DNA of 64,000 nucleotides from JAUYQR01 sp050632395 (GCF_050632395.1 NZ_CP192600.1:1488001-1552000); one strand, 5' to 3'; shown: positions 1-9,266, counted from the stretch's first letter. The notes: generated by a model not told the origin, from the sequence alone. Program-made: numbers and translations.

Positions 1-916
1 TCGGCACCGCCGGACACTCTACCTCGCGCCACGTCGCCGTCAGCATGTCCTCCCCGACCGAGGCGCGCAGACGGCTGACCGCGTTCTCAAAGCTTACCTC
101 AAGCCCGCCCTTTTCGCCATAAATCCGCAAGCGCAGGTCGTTCAGATGGCCTGAAGCAAAGCGCGTCGCAGCAACCGTGCCGAGCGCGCCGTTGTCCAGC
201 ACCACCTGCATCGTGGCGCTGTCGTTGGCGTCCAGCACATACTCCCCGATCCGCCCCCCCGGCGCCTTGTCGAAGGTGGCCAGCAGACATGATACCTCGC
301 GCGCGCCCATGCCCGCCACGAAGGTGGCAAAGTCGAGGATATGGATGCCCACATCTCCCAGCACCCCCTTCGATCCATGCGCAGTCGACAGCCGCCACAG
401 CCACTGCGCCTCGCGGTCCCAATGACCCCAAGCGGGTTGGGTCAGCCAGCTTTGCAGATACGACGCCTCGAAATGCCGGACGGTGCCGATCGCCCCATCG
501 CGCACCATCGCCGCGCCCTTCTGCAGGGCGGGCACGTTGCGGTAGGTCAGGTTGACCATGTTGACGACCCCCGCCCGCGCCGCAGCCTCCGCCATTTCGG
601 TGGCTTTGGCGGCATTAGTGGCCAGCGGCTTTTCGCACAACACATGCTTGCCCGCTGCGATCACCGGCATCGTGGTGGCGTAATGCGCCGCATCGGGCGT
701 CACGTTGGTGACAGCATCGAACTCTCCCCAACTCAACGCCTCGTCAACCGAGGTAAATCCGCGTTCGATGCCGTGCCTTGCGCGAAACGCTGACAGATTT
801 TCCACACGCGTATCCACCCCACCCACCAGGGTGACGCCGGGGATCGCTGCAAACGCCTCGGCATGGTTGTTCGCCATGCCGCCGGTGCCGATCACCAAAA
901 GCCGGACGGGTTGCAT
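1..916 (-). CDS. Gfo/Idh/MocA-family NAD(P)-dependent sugar oxidoreductase (3' end cut by window)
   Basis: About 305 codons are visible, read leftwards from an ATG that overlaps the stop of the ThuA-like gene (TGATG). The N-terminus is a Rossmann fold with VIGTGGMANNHAEAF at residues 8-22. The family motif CEKPLA lies at about residues 94-99, where the lysine normally contacts the nicotinamide and substrate. Members oxidise or epimerise sugars and cyclitols in the cytoplasm. Family proteins are usually 330-390 residues, so a C-terminal part lies outside the window. The pairing with ThuA resembles thuAB-like sugar operons. The substrate cannot be read from the sequence. Confidence 0.85.
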   Translation of the reverse strand, partial: MQPVRLLVIGTGGMANNHAEAFAAIPGVTLVGGVDTRVENLSAFRARHGIERGFTSVDEALSWGEFDAVTNVTPDAAHYATTMPVIAAGKHVLCEKPLATNAAKATEMAEAAARAGVVNMVNLTYRNVPALQKGAAMVRDGAIGTVRHFEASYLQSWLTQPAWGHWDREAQWLWRLSTAHGSKGVLGDVGIHILDFATFVAGMGAREVSCLLATFDKAPGGRIGEYVLDANDSATMQVVLDNGALGTVAATRFASGHLNDLRLRIYGEKGGLEVSFENAVSRLRASVGEDMLTATWREVECPAVP

Positions 917-1701
917 CACCGATACCCCGCTTCGCCGTCATGGTGCAGACGCGGGCCACGTTCCACGATCGGCTCCAAAGCCTCTGTAACCGGCCGGTTC
1001 GGCGCATCGTTTGGTGCGGCGATCCGCGCCGCAGGGTTGTGCGCCCATCGAACACCGTTCGCGATGATCCGCTGCACCAGCGGCAGGTGATAGGTTGGAT
1101 AGGTCTCATGCCCCGGACGGAAGTAGAACACATTGCCCGCCCCGCGCTTGTAGGTCAGGCCGGACCGGAACACCTCGCCGCCCTGAAACCATGAGATGAA
1201 CACCGTCTCCAAGGGTTCAGGCACGCCAAAGGGTTCGCCATACATTTCCTCCTGCTCGATCTCGAAATGGTCGGGGATGCCCGCCGCGATCGGGTGGTTG
1301 CGGCTGGTGACCCAAAGCCGCTCACGCTCGCCCGCCTCGCGCCACGACAGGTTGCAGGGCGCCCCCATCAGCCGCTTGAACGGCTTGGAAAAATGCGCCG
1401 AATGCAGGAAGATGATCCCCATTCCGCCCCAGACCGCATCGCAGACCCGCTCCACGATCTTGTCATCCACATCGCCATGCGCGGCATGGCCCCACCAGAT
1501 CAGCACGTCGGTCGCGGCCAGCTTTTCGGCTGTCATGCCATGCTCGTCATCCTGCAGCGTCACCGCCGAGGCGGCGATCCCGTCCTCGCGGTTCAGCGCC
1601 TCGGCAATCGTGCCATGCATGGTCTTGGGATAAACCTCCGCCACGACCTTGTTCTTGTGTTCGTGGACGTTTTCGCCCCAAACGGTGACGCGGATGCTCA
1701 T
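916..1701 (-). CDS. ThuA-domain protein (trehalose-utilisation type)
   Basis: A 261-residue cytoplasmic protein starting MSIRVTVWGEN, with the ThuA hallmarks of a class I glutamine amidotransferase-like fold: DVLIWWGHAAHGDV near residue 65, IIFLHSAHFSKP near 95 and VFYFRPGHETYPTYH near 205. ThuA proteins occur in sugar catabolic operons and act with a Gfo/Idh/MocA dehydrogenase on 3-keto-glycosides or related sugars; the exact reaction is poorly known. The start has a good ribosome site (AGGGAG, 7 nt upstream). The stop overlaps the start of the downstream oxidoreductase, so the two are translationally coupled. No shared operator was found upstream. Confidence 0.85.
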   Translation of the reverse strand: MSIRVTVWGENVHEHKNKVVAEVYPKTMHGTIAEALNREDGIAASAVTLQDDEHGMTAEKLAATDVLIWWGHAAHGDVDDKIVERVCDAVWGGMGIIFLHSAHFSKPFKRLMGAPCNLSWREAGERERLWVTSRNHPIAAGIPDHFEIEQEEMYGEPFGVPEPLETVFISWFQGGEVFRSGLTYKRGAGNVFYFRPGHETYPTYHLPLVQRIIANGVRWAHNPAARIAAPNDAPNRPVTEALEPIVERGPRLHHDGEAGYR

Positions 1702-1836
1702 GGCGGTCTCCCTCGGGCCCGGCGGGCCATTGCTGCAAGTCAGGCGGGCACGCTAGTCCCCAAAGCGCTTTCAATCAAGATGCGGGCGCTACGAAAGGCG
1801 CTTGCCAGCCGGGCGCCAAGCGCGGATCGTGCGGTC

Positions 1837-2196
1837 ATGACGTCGACCTCGCTTCGCCTGCGGCTTTTGTTTGATGACCGGCTGGTCCTTGGCCCCGGCA
1901 AGGCGGAACTGTTGTCCGGCATCGCAGCGACCGGCTCGATCTCGGCCGCCGGGCGCGCGATGGGCATGAGCTACAAGCGCGCCTGGTCGCTCGTGGAAGA
2001 ACTCAACGCGGCCTTCGCCACCCCCCTTGTCGTCAGCGCGCGCGGTGGGGCAGGGGGCGGCGGCGCCAGCCTGACCGAAACGGGGCAGACCGTGTTGGAT
2101 GCCTACCGCTCGATTCTGGCGCGCACCGAAGCCGCCTGCGCCGAGGATGTCGCCCGCATCAGTGCCCTCCTTTGCGATATGTCCGGGCGGAAATAA
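1837..2196 (+). CDS. ModE-like molybdenum-responsive regulator, DNA-binding domain only
   Basis: About 119 residues from the ATG at 1837. The sequence is a winged helix-turn-helix of the ModE/LysR N-terminal type: GPGKAELLSGIAATGSISAAG is followed by AMGMSYKRAWSLVEELN. Full-length ModE has two C-terminal molybdate-binding Mop repeats, which are absent here, so this is the short single-domain form seen in many alphaproteobacteria. It lies just upstream of modA in the same direction, which supports control of molybdate uptake. An in-frame ATG at 1780 would add 19 residues. No classic ModE operator was recognised upstream. Confidence 0.75.
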   Translation: MTSTSLRLRLLFDDRLVLGPGKAELLSGIAATGSISAAGRAMGMSYKRAWSLVEELNAAFATPLVVSARGGAGGGGASLTETGQTVLDAYRSILARTEAACAEDVARISALLCDMSGRK

Positions 2197-2256
2197 CGCT
2201 TGCCAACCCATCCCGGCCTCCTGCTATGCTTTGCGCCTATCTTGGAGAACCTGCCG

Positions 2257-3015
2257 ATGTCCGTCTGGCGCCTTGCCGCTCTGCTGTCCCTGCTTTCGCT
2301 TCCCGTTTCTGCGGGTGAGGTCACGGTTTTTGCGGCCTCCAGCCTGAAGACCGCGCTGGATAGCGTGGCCGCCGCGTGGCAGGCCGAAACCGGCAACAGC
2401 ACCGCGATTTCCTATGCCGGCAGCCCTGCCTTGGCCAAGCAGATCATCGCCGGCGCCCCGGCCGAGTTGTTCCTCTCTGCCGCGCCCGAATGGATGGACA
2501 GCGTGGAGAAGGCGGGCCTCCTGCGGCCCGAAAGCCGGGTCGACCTGCTGGGCAACCAGCTTGTCCTGATCGCCCACGGTCCCGCCGCAGCCCCGATGCC
2601 GCTTGACGCCTCGACCGATCTCGCGGCGCGCCTCGATGGCGGCAAGCTGTCGATGGCGATGGTCGACAGCGTCCCCGCCGGCCAATACGGCCGCGAGGCA
2701 CTGGTCGCCCTCGGGCTGTGGGACAGCGTCAAGGACAGCGTCGTGCAATCCGAAAACGTGCGCGCGGCCTTGCAGTTCGTCGCCTTGGGCGAGGCGCCGC
2801 TAGGGGTGGTCTACCTCTCCGACGCCATCGCCGACCAGGACGCCGTCAGCATCGTCGCCACCTTTCCCGAAACCAGCCACCGCCCGATCATCTACCCGGC
2901 CGCGCTGACGACCCTTGCCTCGCCCGAAGCTGCGGCCTTCCTCGATTACCTCTCCTCCCCTACCGCGCAGGCACTCTTTGCGGCGCAGGGCTTCACGATG
3001 CTGGGCGCCAAGTGA
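2257..3015 (+). CDS. modA: Molybdate ABC transporter, periplasmic binding protein ModA
   Basis: 252 residues from the ATG at 2257, chosen because it begins a clean Sec signal peptide (MSVWRLAALLSLLSLPVSA, cleavage before GEVTVFAASSLK). VFAASSL plus the later SYAGSPALAKQI segment is the ModA signature for oxyanion binding. ModA captures molybdate (or tungstate) in the periplasm and delivers it to ModBC. An in-frame ATG at 2200 would put 19 non-signal residues in front and is less likely. The last codon overlaps the modB GTG start. Confidence 0.93.
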   Translation: MSVWRLAALLSLLSLPVSAGEVTVFAASSLKTALDSVAAAWQAETGNSTAISYAGSPALAKQIIAGAPAELFLSAAPEWMDSVEKAGLLRPESRVDLLGNQLVLIAHGPAAAPMPLDASTDLAARLDGGKLSMAMVDSVPAGQYGREALVALGLWDSVKDSVVQSENVRAALQFVALGEAPLGVVYLSDAIADQDAVSIVATFPETSHRPIIYPAALTTLASPEAAAFLDYLSSPTAQALFAAQGFTMLGAK

Positions 3016-3710
3016 CCAACCCGCTCAGCGCCGAGGAATGGCAGGCGGTGCTTTTGTCGCTTCGCGTCTCGGTCTGGGCCACGCTTCTCAGCCTGCCCCT
3101 CGGCATCCTTGCAGCCCACGCCCTGGCGCGCTGGACCTTTCCGGGGCGAACGCTGTTGAACGGTCTGGTCCACCTGCCGCTCATCCTGCCCCCGGTCGTC
3201 ACCGGCTACCTCCTCCTCGTCACCTTCGGTCGCAGCGGCCCGGTCGGAGCGTTCCTTTACGACACCTTCGGCATCACGCTGGCCTTTCGCTGGACCGGGG
3301 CGGCGCTGGCCGCCGCCGTGATGGCCTTTCCCCTGATGGTCCGCGCGATCCGCCTGTCGATCGAGGCGGTCGACCCGCGTCTGGAACAGGCCGCCGCCAC
3401 CCTTGGCGCATCGCGGCCCGTGGTGTTTCTGACCGTGACCCTGCCGCTGATCCTGCCCGGCATCGTTGCCGGCGCGATCCTCGCCTTCGCCAAGGCGATG
3501 GGCGAGTTTGGCGCCACCATCACCTTCGTCTCCAACATTCCCGGCCAGACCCAGACCCTGCCCTCGGCGATTTACGCCTTCCTGCAGGTGCCGGGGGGCG
3601 AATCCTCCGCCCTGCGCCTTGTCCTGATCTCGGTCGCCGTGGCGATGACCGCCCTCATCGCATCGGAATGGGTGTCGCGCCGCATCGCGCGGCGGGTGGG
3701 TGGCCAATGA
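3012..3710 (+). CDS. modB: Molybdate ABC transporter permease ModB
   Basis: 232 residues from a GTG start that overlaps the modA stop (GTGA). About five membrane helices can be seen. The permease loop that docks on the ATPase is EQAAATLGASRPVVF with a following LPLILPGI. MGEFGATITFVSNIPGQTQT near the C-terminus is typical of ModB. It forms the inner-membrane channel for molybdate. The stop overlaps modC by ATGA, so modABC is one translationally coupled operon. Confidence 0.93.
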   Translation: MTNPLSAEEWQAVLLSLRVSVWATLLSLPLGILAAHALARWTFPGRTLLNGLVHLPLILPPVVTGYLLLVTFGRSGPVGAFLYDTFGITLAFRWTGAALAAAVMAFPLMVRAIRLSIEAVDPRLEQAAATLGASRPVVFLTVTLPLILPGIVAGAILAFAKAMGEFGATITFVSNIPGQTQTLPSAIYAFLQVPGGESSALRLVLISVAVAMTALIASEWVSRRIARRVGGQ

Positions 3711-4780
3711 CGTTGCGGGTATCGCTTCAGCACCGGCTGGGCGACTTTGCGCTTGATGTGGCGTTCGAGGCGCCCACGGGGCTGACCTGCCTTTTCGGGC
3801 GCTCCGGCTCTGGCAAGACCACGGTGGTCAACGCCGTGGCGGGCCTCTTTCGCCCCGATGCGGGGCGGGTGGACCTTGACGGTGTCACCCTTTCCAATCT
3901 GCCGACACCTGCACGTCGCGTCGGCTATGTGTTTCAGGACGCGCGGCTTTTCCCCCACCTTACCGTGCGCCAGAACCTGCGCTATGGCGGCTTTGTCCGC
4001 CGCCGCCCTGTCGCGGGCCTCGACCAGATCGTCGCCCTCCTTGATATAGCCCCGCTCTTGGACCGCCGCCCCGCTGCGCTGTCGGGTGGCGAGAAAAGCC
4101 GTGTCGCCATCGGGCGCGCGCTGCTCTCAGACCCGCGCCTCTTGCTGATGGATGAACCCCTCGCCGCGCTGGACGAGGCGCGCAAGGCCGAGATCCTGCC
4201 CTATATCGAACGCCTGCGAGACGAGACCGGCCTGCCGATCCTTTACGTCAGCCATTCCCTGTCCGAAGTGGCCCGCCTTGCCACCACGATAGTGGTTATC
4301 GAGGCGGGCCGCGTGATCCGGTCGGGACCGGCGGCCGAAATCCTGTCCGATCCCGACACTGCCCCGATCCTCGGCTTGCGTGACGCGGGGTCCGTGCTGA
4401 CCGCCCGAATTGCCGCGCAGGACGCGGATGGCCTGACCCGGCTGGAAACCGGGGCGGGCCCTTTGTGGTTGCCGGCGATCTCCGGCCGGGTTGGAGGCGA
4501 GGTGCGCATCCGCATTGCGGCACAGGACGTGATCCTGTCACGCACCCGCCCCGAAGGTCTGTCGGCGCTGAACATCCTTCCCGGTGTCGTTCTGGCCGTG
4601 CGCCCCGGCGACGGCCCCGGAATGCTGGTGCAGCTTGATGTCGGCGGCCAGCGCCTGCTGGCCCGCATCACCCGACGCTCTGCAATCGCGCTTGACGTGC
4701 GGCCCGGCCAGCCGCTCCACCTGATCGTGAAATCCGTGGCGGTGTCGCAAGGCGATGTCGGCGTCACAGCCGCAGGTTGA
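3707..4780 (+). CDS. modC: Molybdate ABC transporter ATP-binding protein ModC
   Basis: 357 residues. The ABC ATPase motifs are complete: Walker A GRSGSGKTT, signature LSGGEKSRVAIGRAL, Walker B LLLMDEPLAALD and the H-loop histidine in YVSHSLSEVA. The last 70 or so residues form the Mop/TOBE oxyanion-binding domain usual for ModC, which senses molybdate and regulates transport. It powers ModB at the inner membrane. The start overlaps modB. The next gene is 305 bp downstream, so this ends the operon. Confidence 0.94.
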   Translation: MTLRVSLQHRLGDFALDVAFEAPTGLTCLFGRSGSGKTTVVNAVAGLFRPDAGRVDLDGVTLSNLPTPARRVGYVFQDARLFPHLTVRQNLRYGGFVRRRPVAGLDQIVALLDIAPLLDRRPAALSGGEKSRVAIGRALLSDPRLLLMDEPLAALDEARKAEILPYIERLRDETGLPILYVSHSLSEVARLATTIVVIEAGRVIRSGPAAEILSDPDTAPILGLRDAGSVLTARIAAQDADGLTRLETGAGPLWLPAISGRVGGEVRIRIAAQDVILSRTRPEGLSALNILPGVVLAVRPGDGPGMLVQLDVGGQRLLARITRRSAIALDVRPGQPLHLIVKSVAVSQGDVGVTAAG

Positions 4781-5085
4781 GGCCGCCGCGCCCCGATCGC
4801 GCCCTTTGCCCGCCGTTGTGCCGCAATAGCATGCGCGCCCATCTCTCCCCGTGGCCAAATGCGGAAAAGTTACCGCCGGATGGCTGACGTGACGCAATGC
4901 TCCGTTGACAGCGCCACCCACAAGCAGCGTAAGGTTTCGCCGCAGGCCGCTGGGGGATCTTCTGCCGAACCAATGTTACAGAAGATGAGCAACGTGCCGC
5001 TGCGTCTGAGCGACGGCTGCAAATAACCCGGCGTGAACCGGAACAACCCGTCGCCAAGATTTATCGACAACTAGGGAGACTGACC
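4781..5085. other. Intergenic region upstream of polyamine-type ABC operon
   Basis: 305 bp without a convincing reading frame. It holds a perfect TTGACA hexamer at 4905-4910, but only a poor -10 candidate (GTAAGG, 18 bp further on), so a promoter for the transporter is plausible and unproven. The ribosome site for the next gene is the AGGGAG near 5072. Confidence 0.4.
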
Positions 5086-6213
5086 TTGAAACATACCACC
5101 TCCGCCTTCAGCCGCCGCCGGTTCCTGCAAGGGTCCGCCGCCGGCATGGGCATCCTCGCCGCTCCGGCGATCATCTCGTCCAAGGCACTTGCTTCATCGG
5201 GTGAAATCAACTTCACCGGCTGGGCTGGCTACCCGGCGCTTGCCGAAAAGGTATTCCCGGCCTTCACCGCCGCCACCGGCATCACCGTGAACTTCACCGA
5301 ACAGCCTGATCAGGACACGATGCTGGCTCAGGCCAAGATCGCCCTCGAAGCCGGCGGCGTCGACGTGATCGAGCCGACCATCGACCGCGTCGGTGCGTGG
5401 AACTCGAACGGTCTGCTCGGCGCTTGGGACGAGTCCAAGCTGGCGATGGGCAACTACCTGCCGGGCCTCGCTGACGGCGCGGCTGGCGAGCGTTCGCGTG
5501 CCGATGGCAAGCTTCTCTACGTCCCGTCGAACTGGGGCACCGAGGCGCTGGTCTACAACAAGGAAAAAGCTGTCCTTGGCGATCCGCCGTCGCTTGGCGC
5601 GCTGTTCGACCCGGCCAACCAGGTCGTTCTGCGCCCTCATTCGGCGCTTGCCGCAATGGGCCGCTGGCTCGACGCGACCGGCAAACTGCCGCGTCCGTGG
5701 ATGGACGGCTACACCGACATGGCCGCAATGGTCGAACTTTGGGACATCGCGCTGGCCGAGGCAGTCAAGGCCAAGGGCAACGTCGTCCAGTTCTGGTCGG
5801 GTGAAAACGAAGCCAACGCCGGTTTCGTCGCGAACGGCGCGACCGTCGGCCTGTGCTGGGATTCGACCGGCTATAACCTGCGTAACGACGGCTACGGCTA
5901 CATGGCTCCGGTCGAAGGCGCCTTCGCCTGGCACCAGGGCTTCGTGCTGATGAAGAATGCCACCAACGTCGACCAGGCGCACGAATTCGCCAAGTGGGTC
6001 TCGACCGCCGAAGGCTCCGCCCTCTGGGCCACCGCCTTCTCGTCGAACCCGGTCGGCAAGGGCGGCGCTGACGGCATGGATCCGGCCGTGGCCGAATACT
6101 ACAACTCGGCCTTCGACGACGCCAAGCTCGCCGCCCTGTGGTGGTGGCCCGACCAGTCGGCCGAATTCCTCGCCAAGCGCGGCGAATACGCCGACAAGTA
6201 CAAGGCCTCCTGA
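5086..6213 (+). CDS. Spermidine/putrescine-type ABC transporter, periplasmic binding protein
   Basis: 375 residues. The N-terminus SRRRFLQGSAAGMG followed by LAAPAIISSKALA is a twin-arginine (Tat) signal peptide, so export in folded form is likely. The mature part starts INFTGWAGYPALAEKVFPAF and is a type 2 periplasmic binding protein related to PotD and Fe(III)/opine-type binding proteins (WNSNGLLG, YVPSNWGTEALVYNK, FLAKRGEYADKY). It heads an operon with an ATPase and two permeases. The ligand is probably a polyamine or another small cationic or carboxylated compound, and cannot be fixed by eye. Confidence 0.88.
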   Translation: MKHTTSAFSRRRFLQGSAAGMGILAAPAIISSKALASSGEINFTGWAGYPALAEKVFPAFTAATGITVNFTEQPDQDTMLAQAKIALEAGGVDVIEPTIDRVGAWNSNGLLGAWDESKLAMGNYLPGLADGAAGERSRADGKLLYVPSNWGTEALVYNKEKAVLGDPPSLGALFDPANQVVLRPHSALAAMGRWLDATGKLPRPWMDGYTDMAAMVELWDIALAEAVKAKGNVVQFWSGENEANAGFVANGATVGLCWDSTGYNLRNDGYGYMAPVEGAFAWHQGFVLMKNATNVDQAHEFAKWVSTAEGSALWATAFSSNPVGKGGADGMDPAVAEYYNSAFDDAKLAALWWWPDQSAEFLAKRGEYADKYKAS

Positions 6214-6233
6214 TCCTTGGTCTGAAATCTGTG

Positions 6234-6261
6234 CACGCCGGGTCGGAAACGACCCGGCGTG
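6234..6261 (+). repeat. 12-bp hairpin with GAAA tetraloop after the binding-protein gene
   Basis: CACGCCGGGTCG at 6234-6245 pairs perfectly with CGACCCGGCGTG at 6250-6261 around a GAAA loop. No T-run follows, so it is less a full terminator than a 3' barrier that stabilises the binding-protein mRNA and attenuates read-through into the ATPase gene, a common arrangement in ABC operons. Confidence 0.75.
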
Positions 6262-6387
6262 TGCATTTCCGACGCCTGTTGGACCGAAGGGCGTGATCCG
6301 TCTGGCTATAGCCATTGCGCGGTCGCCTCGGCCTCTTTAGCTTGACTGACAAGCCAATAAAAAACGACCTGGGGATGGGACGCCACA

Positions 6388-7473
6388 ATGAGCGCTGGGA
6401 TTGATCTTGATAACGTCGTCTGCGATTTCGGTTCGTTCCGCGCGGTCGACCATGTGAATGTGTCGATCCAGCCGGGAGAGTTCTTTTCCTTCCTCGGCCC
6501 CTCCGGCTGCGGCAAGACCACGATCCTGCGCATGATCTCGGGCTTCATCGAACCGACCGGCGGCGTGATCCGCATCGGCGGCAAGGATGTCCGGGGCCAG
6601 CGCCCGAACCAGCGCCCGACCGCGCTGATCTTCCAGAACCTGGCACTTTTCCCCCTGATGCCGATCTGGGAAAACATCGCCTTCGGGCTTGAAGTGCGCG
6701 GCGTCGACAAGGCCACCCGCCGCAAGCGCGCCGAGGAACTCCTCGCCCTGGTGGACCTGCCCGGTGCCGCCGACAAGATGGTCAGCCAGCTGTCCGGTGG
6801 CCAGAAACAGCGCGTCGCCATCGCCCGCGCGCTGGCCGTCGAACCGCAGGTCATGCTCCTCGACGAGCCCTTGTCCGCGCTTGACCTCAAACTCCGCCAG
6901 CACATGCGCGCCGAACTGCGCGCCATCCAGAAACGCACCGGCGTGACCTTCATCTACATCACCCACGACCAGGGCGAGGCGCTGGCCATGTCCGACCGTG
7001 TCGGCGTGATGAGCCAGGGCCGCCTGCAACAGGTGTCGAACCCGCGCGACATCTACAACAACCCCGTGAACGGCTTCGTGGCCTCGTTCGTCGGTGAAAA
7101 CAACGTGCTGACCGGCAGCGTCGCCGCGCCGTCCGGCGGATTCGCGGTGATGGATACACCCCACGGCCGCTTCCGCGCGCGCATTGCCGATGGCGTCTCG
7201 GGGCAGGGCGTCAAGCTCTACGTCCGCCCCGAACACATGCGCTTCAGCGACAGCCCGACCGCCGAAAACTCCACCCCCGTGACCGTCACCGAGGTCGCCT
7301 TTGAGGGCAACTTCATCTCGGTCCACGCGCAATCAGACAGCGGAATGACCTTCCTGTCGGAACTCAGGAACGACGGCTCCGCCCCGGTTCCCGCCGTCGG
7401 CACCCGGCTTCATGTCAGTTTCGACCCCGCCGTCGCCGCGATCCTGCCCGACGCCTCCGTCTCAAGGGGCTGA
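6388..7473 (+). CDS. Spermidine/putrescine-type ABC transporter ATP-binding protein
   Basis: 361 residues. Walker A GPSGCGKTT, signature LSGGQKQRVAIARAL, Walker B VMLLDEPLSALD and switch histidine YITHDQGEALAMSDR are all present, with a C-terminal TOBE_2 domain from about residue 275. PotA-like, it couples ATP hydrolysis to import through the two permeases that follow. It lies 174 bp after the binding-protein gene, with the 6234 hairpin in between, and 3 bp before the first permease. Ligand assignment depends on the binding protein. Confidence 0.9.
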   Translation: MSAGIDLDNVVCDFGSFRAVDHVNVSIQPGEFFSFLGPSGCGKTTILRMISGFIEPTGGVIRIGGKDVRGQRPNQRPTALIFQNLALFPLMPIWENIAFGLEVRGVDKATRRKRAEELLALVDLPGAADKMVSQLSGGQKQRVAIARALAVEPQVMLLDEPLSALDLKLRQHMRAELRAIQKRTGVTFIYITHDQGEALAMSDRVGVMSQGRLQQVSNPRDIYNNPVNGFVASFVGENNVLTGSVAAPSGGFAVMDTPHGRFRARIADGVSGQGVKLYVRPEHMRFSDSPTAENSTPVTVTEVAFEGNFISVHAQSDSGMTFLSELRNDGSAPVPAVGTRLHVSFDPAVAAILPDASVSRG

Positions 7474-7476
7474 TCC

Positions 7477-8400
7477 ATGCACGACATGTTCAAACGCTAC
7501 GGCACCGGCCTGACGACGATGATCCTTCTGGTCACCGCCTTCTGGATCCTGATCCTGCTGATCCTGCCGAACCTGACCATGTTCGAAAGCTCGTTCCGCC
7601 CCTACCTTCCGGTAACCGAGGTGGGCGGGCCGAAGGATTTCTATTCTTTCGCCAACTACGGCCGCATCCTTGGCGCCAATGCCGACATGACGGTGCTTGG
7701 GCTCACCTTCGAGGTGCCGGTTCGCGTCAAGGTCTTCATCCTGACGATCTTCTATTCCGCCGTCGTCACCCTCATCACCTTCGCGCTGGCCTATCCTCTG
7801 GCCTATTACCTCGCCAAGATCGTGTCGCCGAAATCGCTGCCGACGCTGTTCTTGCTGCTGTTCGTGCCGCTCTGGGTGTCGGAAATCCTGCGCTCCTTCG
7901 CATGGTTCATCATCCTCGCCTTCAAGGGCCCGCTGAACGTCGCCCTGATGTCGCTTGGGATCATCGACAGCGAAATCCGCTGGATCGCAGGCTTCAGCCC
8001 GGTGATCATCGGGCTTGTCTACACCTACGTCCTGTTCATGCTGTTCCCGCTCTACAACGCCATGCAATCGCTGGATTCAAACCAGATCGAGGCCGCCGAA
8101 GACCTTGGCTCGCCTTGGTGGCGCACGCATTGGCGGGTGATCCTGCCGCACGCCAAACCCGGTATCGCGTCGGGAGCGGTCATGGTATTCATGCTGTCCG
8201 CAGGCTCGCTGCTGGTGCCATCGCTCCTCGGCTCCACCACATCGGGCTGGTTCACCCAGACCATCCAGGGCGTGATGCTGGAAGAGGCCGACTGGAACAC
8301 GGGTGCCGCCTTTGCCTTCCTCCTCCTCATCGTCTGCACGCTCTTTGTCAGCCTTATGATGCGGGTGTTCGGCGTGCGCCTGTCGGACATCGCGAAATGA
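7477..8400 (+). CDS. ABC transporter permease, PotB-like
   Basis: 307 residues with about six membrane helices. The first helix is at residues 12-34 (TTMILLVTAFWILILLILP), followed by a periplasmic loop. The EAA docking loop is IEAAEDLGSPWWRTHWRVILPHAKPGI near residues 203-229. It is the first of two inner-membrane subunits of the polyamine-type importer. It begins 3 bp after the ATPase gene, and its stop overlaps a possible ATG of the next permease. Confidence 0.9.
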   Translation: MHDMFKRYGTGLTTMILLVTAFWILILLILPNLTMFESSFRPYLPVTEVGGPKDFYSFANYGRILGANADMTVLGLTFEVPVRVKVFILTIFYSAVVTLITFALAYPLAYYLAKIVSPKSLPTLFLLLFVPLWVSEILRSFAWFIILAFKGPLNVALMSLGIIDSEIRWIAGFSPVIIGLVYTYVLFMLFPLYNAMQSLDSNQIEAAEDLGSPWWRTHWRVILPHAKPGIASGAVMVFMLSAGSLLVPSLLGSTTSGWFTQTIQGVMLEEADWNTGAAFAFLLLIVCTLFVSLMMRVFGVRLSDIAK

Positions 8401-8411
8401 GGGGGGCCGCC

Positions 8412-9245
8412 ATGCACAAGACCCGCGACCTTCTGGGCCACGTCTACATGACGGCCTTCCTGATCTACCTACTGGTGCCGCTTCTGGTGATGGGCGGGGC
8501 CGCGTTCAACGACAGCAAGTTGCCGACCATCGTGCCGTGGGTCGGTTTCACCGACCGCTGGTTCATCGACCTGTGGAACGACAGCCGTGTCTGGATCGCG
8601 TTCCGAAACACCATCCTCGTGGCACTGGGCGTCGTAGCACTGGCAGTACCGATCGGCACGGCGGGCGCGATCCTGATCAACTCGATCTCCGGCCGCTGGC
8701 GCGCCACGCTTTATGGCTTGATGGTCGCGCCGATCCTGATCCCCGGGGTCGTCATCGGCATCTCGACGCTGCTTTTCTGGAACAACTTCAACGTCGGCGC
8801 GGGACTGCATCTGTCGGTCCTCGGGCAGGTCAGCTACATCGCGTCCTTCGTGATGCTCCTTGTCCTTGCCCGCCTGCAAAGCTTTGACGCGGGCCTCGAA
8901 GAAGCCGCCCTCGATCTCGGCGCCAGTCATTCCCAGGTGATGCGCCGCATCCTGTTGCCGCATCTTTACCCGGCGATCGGGGCAGGGGCGGCGATTGCGT
9001 TCTTCCAGTCGATCGAAAACTTCAACGTCACCCTCTTCACCCGTGGCGGGCAGGATACGCTGACAGTCTACGTCTTCTCCAAGGTCCGCTCCGGCATCAC
9101 CCCCACGATCAACGCGCTTGCGCTTTTGTTGATCCTGTTCACCCTCGGCCTTGCGATCTGGTGGGAGTTTACCCGCCGCCGGAAAGCCCGCATCGAGGCG
9201 GCGCGGGAGGCTGAGGCGCGGCGGGCGGAGGAAGCGTTGGCGTGA
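8412..9245 (+). CDS. ABC transporter permease, PotC-like
   Basis: 277 residues from the ATG at 8412, preferred because GAGGGGGG lies at a good distance upstream; an ATG at 8397 overlapping the previous stop would add five residues. There are six predicted membrane helices and an EAA loop (LEEAALDLGASHSQVMRRILLPHLYPAI). The charged tail (RRRKARIEAAREAEARRAEEALA) is cytoplasmic. It pairs with the 7477 permease. A conserved palindrome lies 4 bp after the stop and probably ends the transcript. Confidence 0.9.
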   Translation: MHKTRDLLGHVYMTAFLIYLLVPLLVMGGAAFNDSKLPTIVPWVGFTDRWFIDLWNDSRVWIAFRNTILVALGVVALAVPIGTAGAILINSISGRWRATLYGLMVAPILIPGVVIGISTLLFWNNFNVGAGLHLSVLGQVSYIASFVMLLVLARLQSFDAGLEEAALDLGASHSQVMRRILLPHLYPAIGAGAAIAFFQSIENFNVTLFTRGGQDTLTVYVFSKVRSGITPTINALALLLILFTLGLAIWWEFTRRRKARIEAAREAEARRAEEALA

Positions 9246-9249
9246 AGCC

Positions 9250-9266
9250 TGTCCCACCGTGGGACA
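9250..9266 (+). repeat. Operon-end palindrome copy A (TGTCCCACCGTGGGACA)
   Basis: TGTCCCAC-C-GTGGGACA, 4 bp after the stop of the permease gene. The same palindrome occurs at 21042 and 36934, each time directly after the last gene of an operon. The downstream AACCAATGGGTTAGG tract also resembles the sequence after the other copies, so this is one member of a dispersed repeat family. A terminator or mRNA-end role is inferred. Confidence 0.75.

Noticed and set aside
1702..1836. A ModE operator upstream of the molybdate operon
   Set aside because: There is no ATATA-rich inverted repeat of the ModE type; only short GC palindromes such as AGCGCT are present.
4905..4933. Strong promoter at TTGACA upstream of the 5086 operon
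   Set aside because: The -35 is perfect but no -10 with proper spacing stands out, so it is only mentioned in the intergenic entry.
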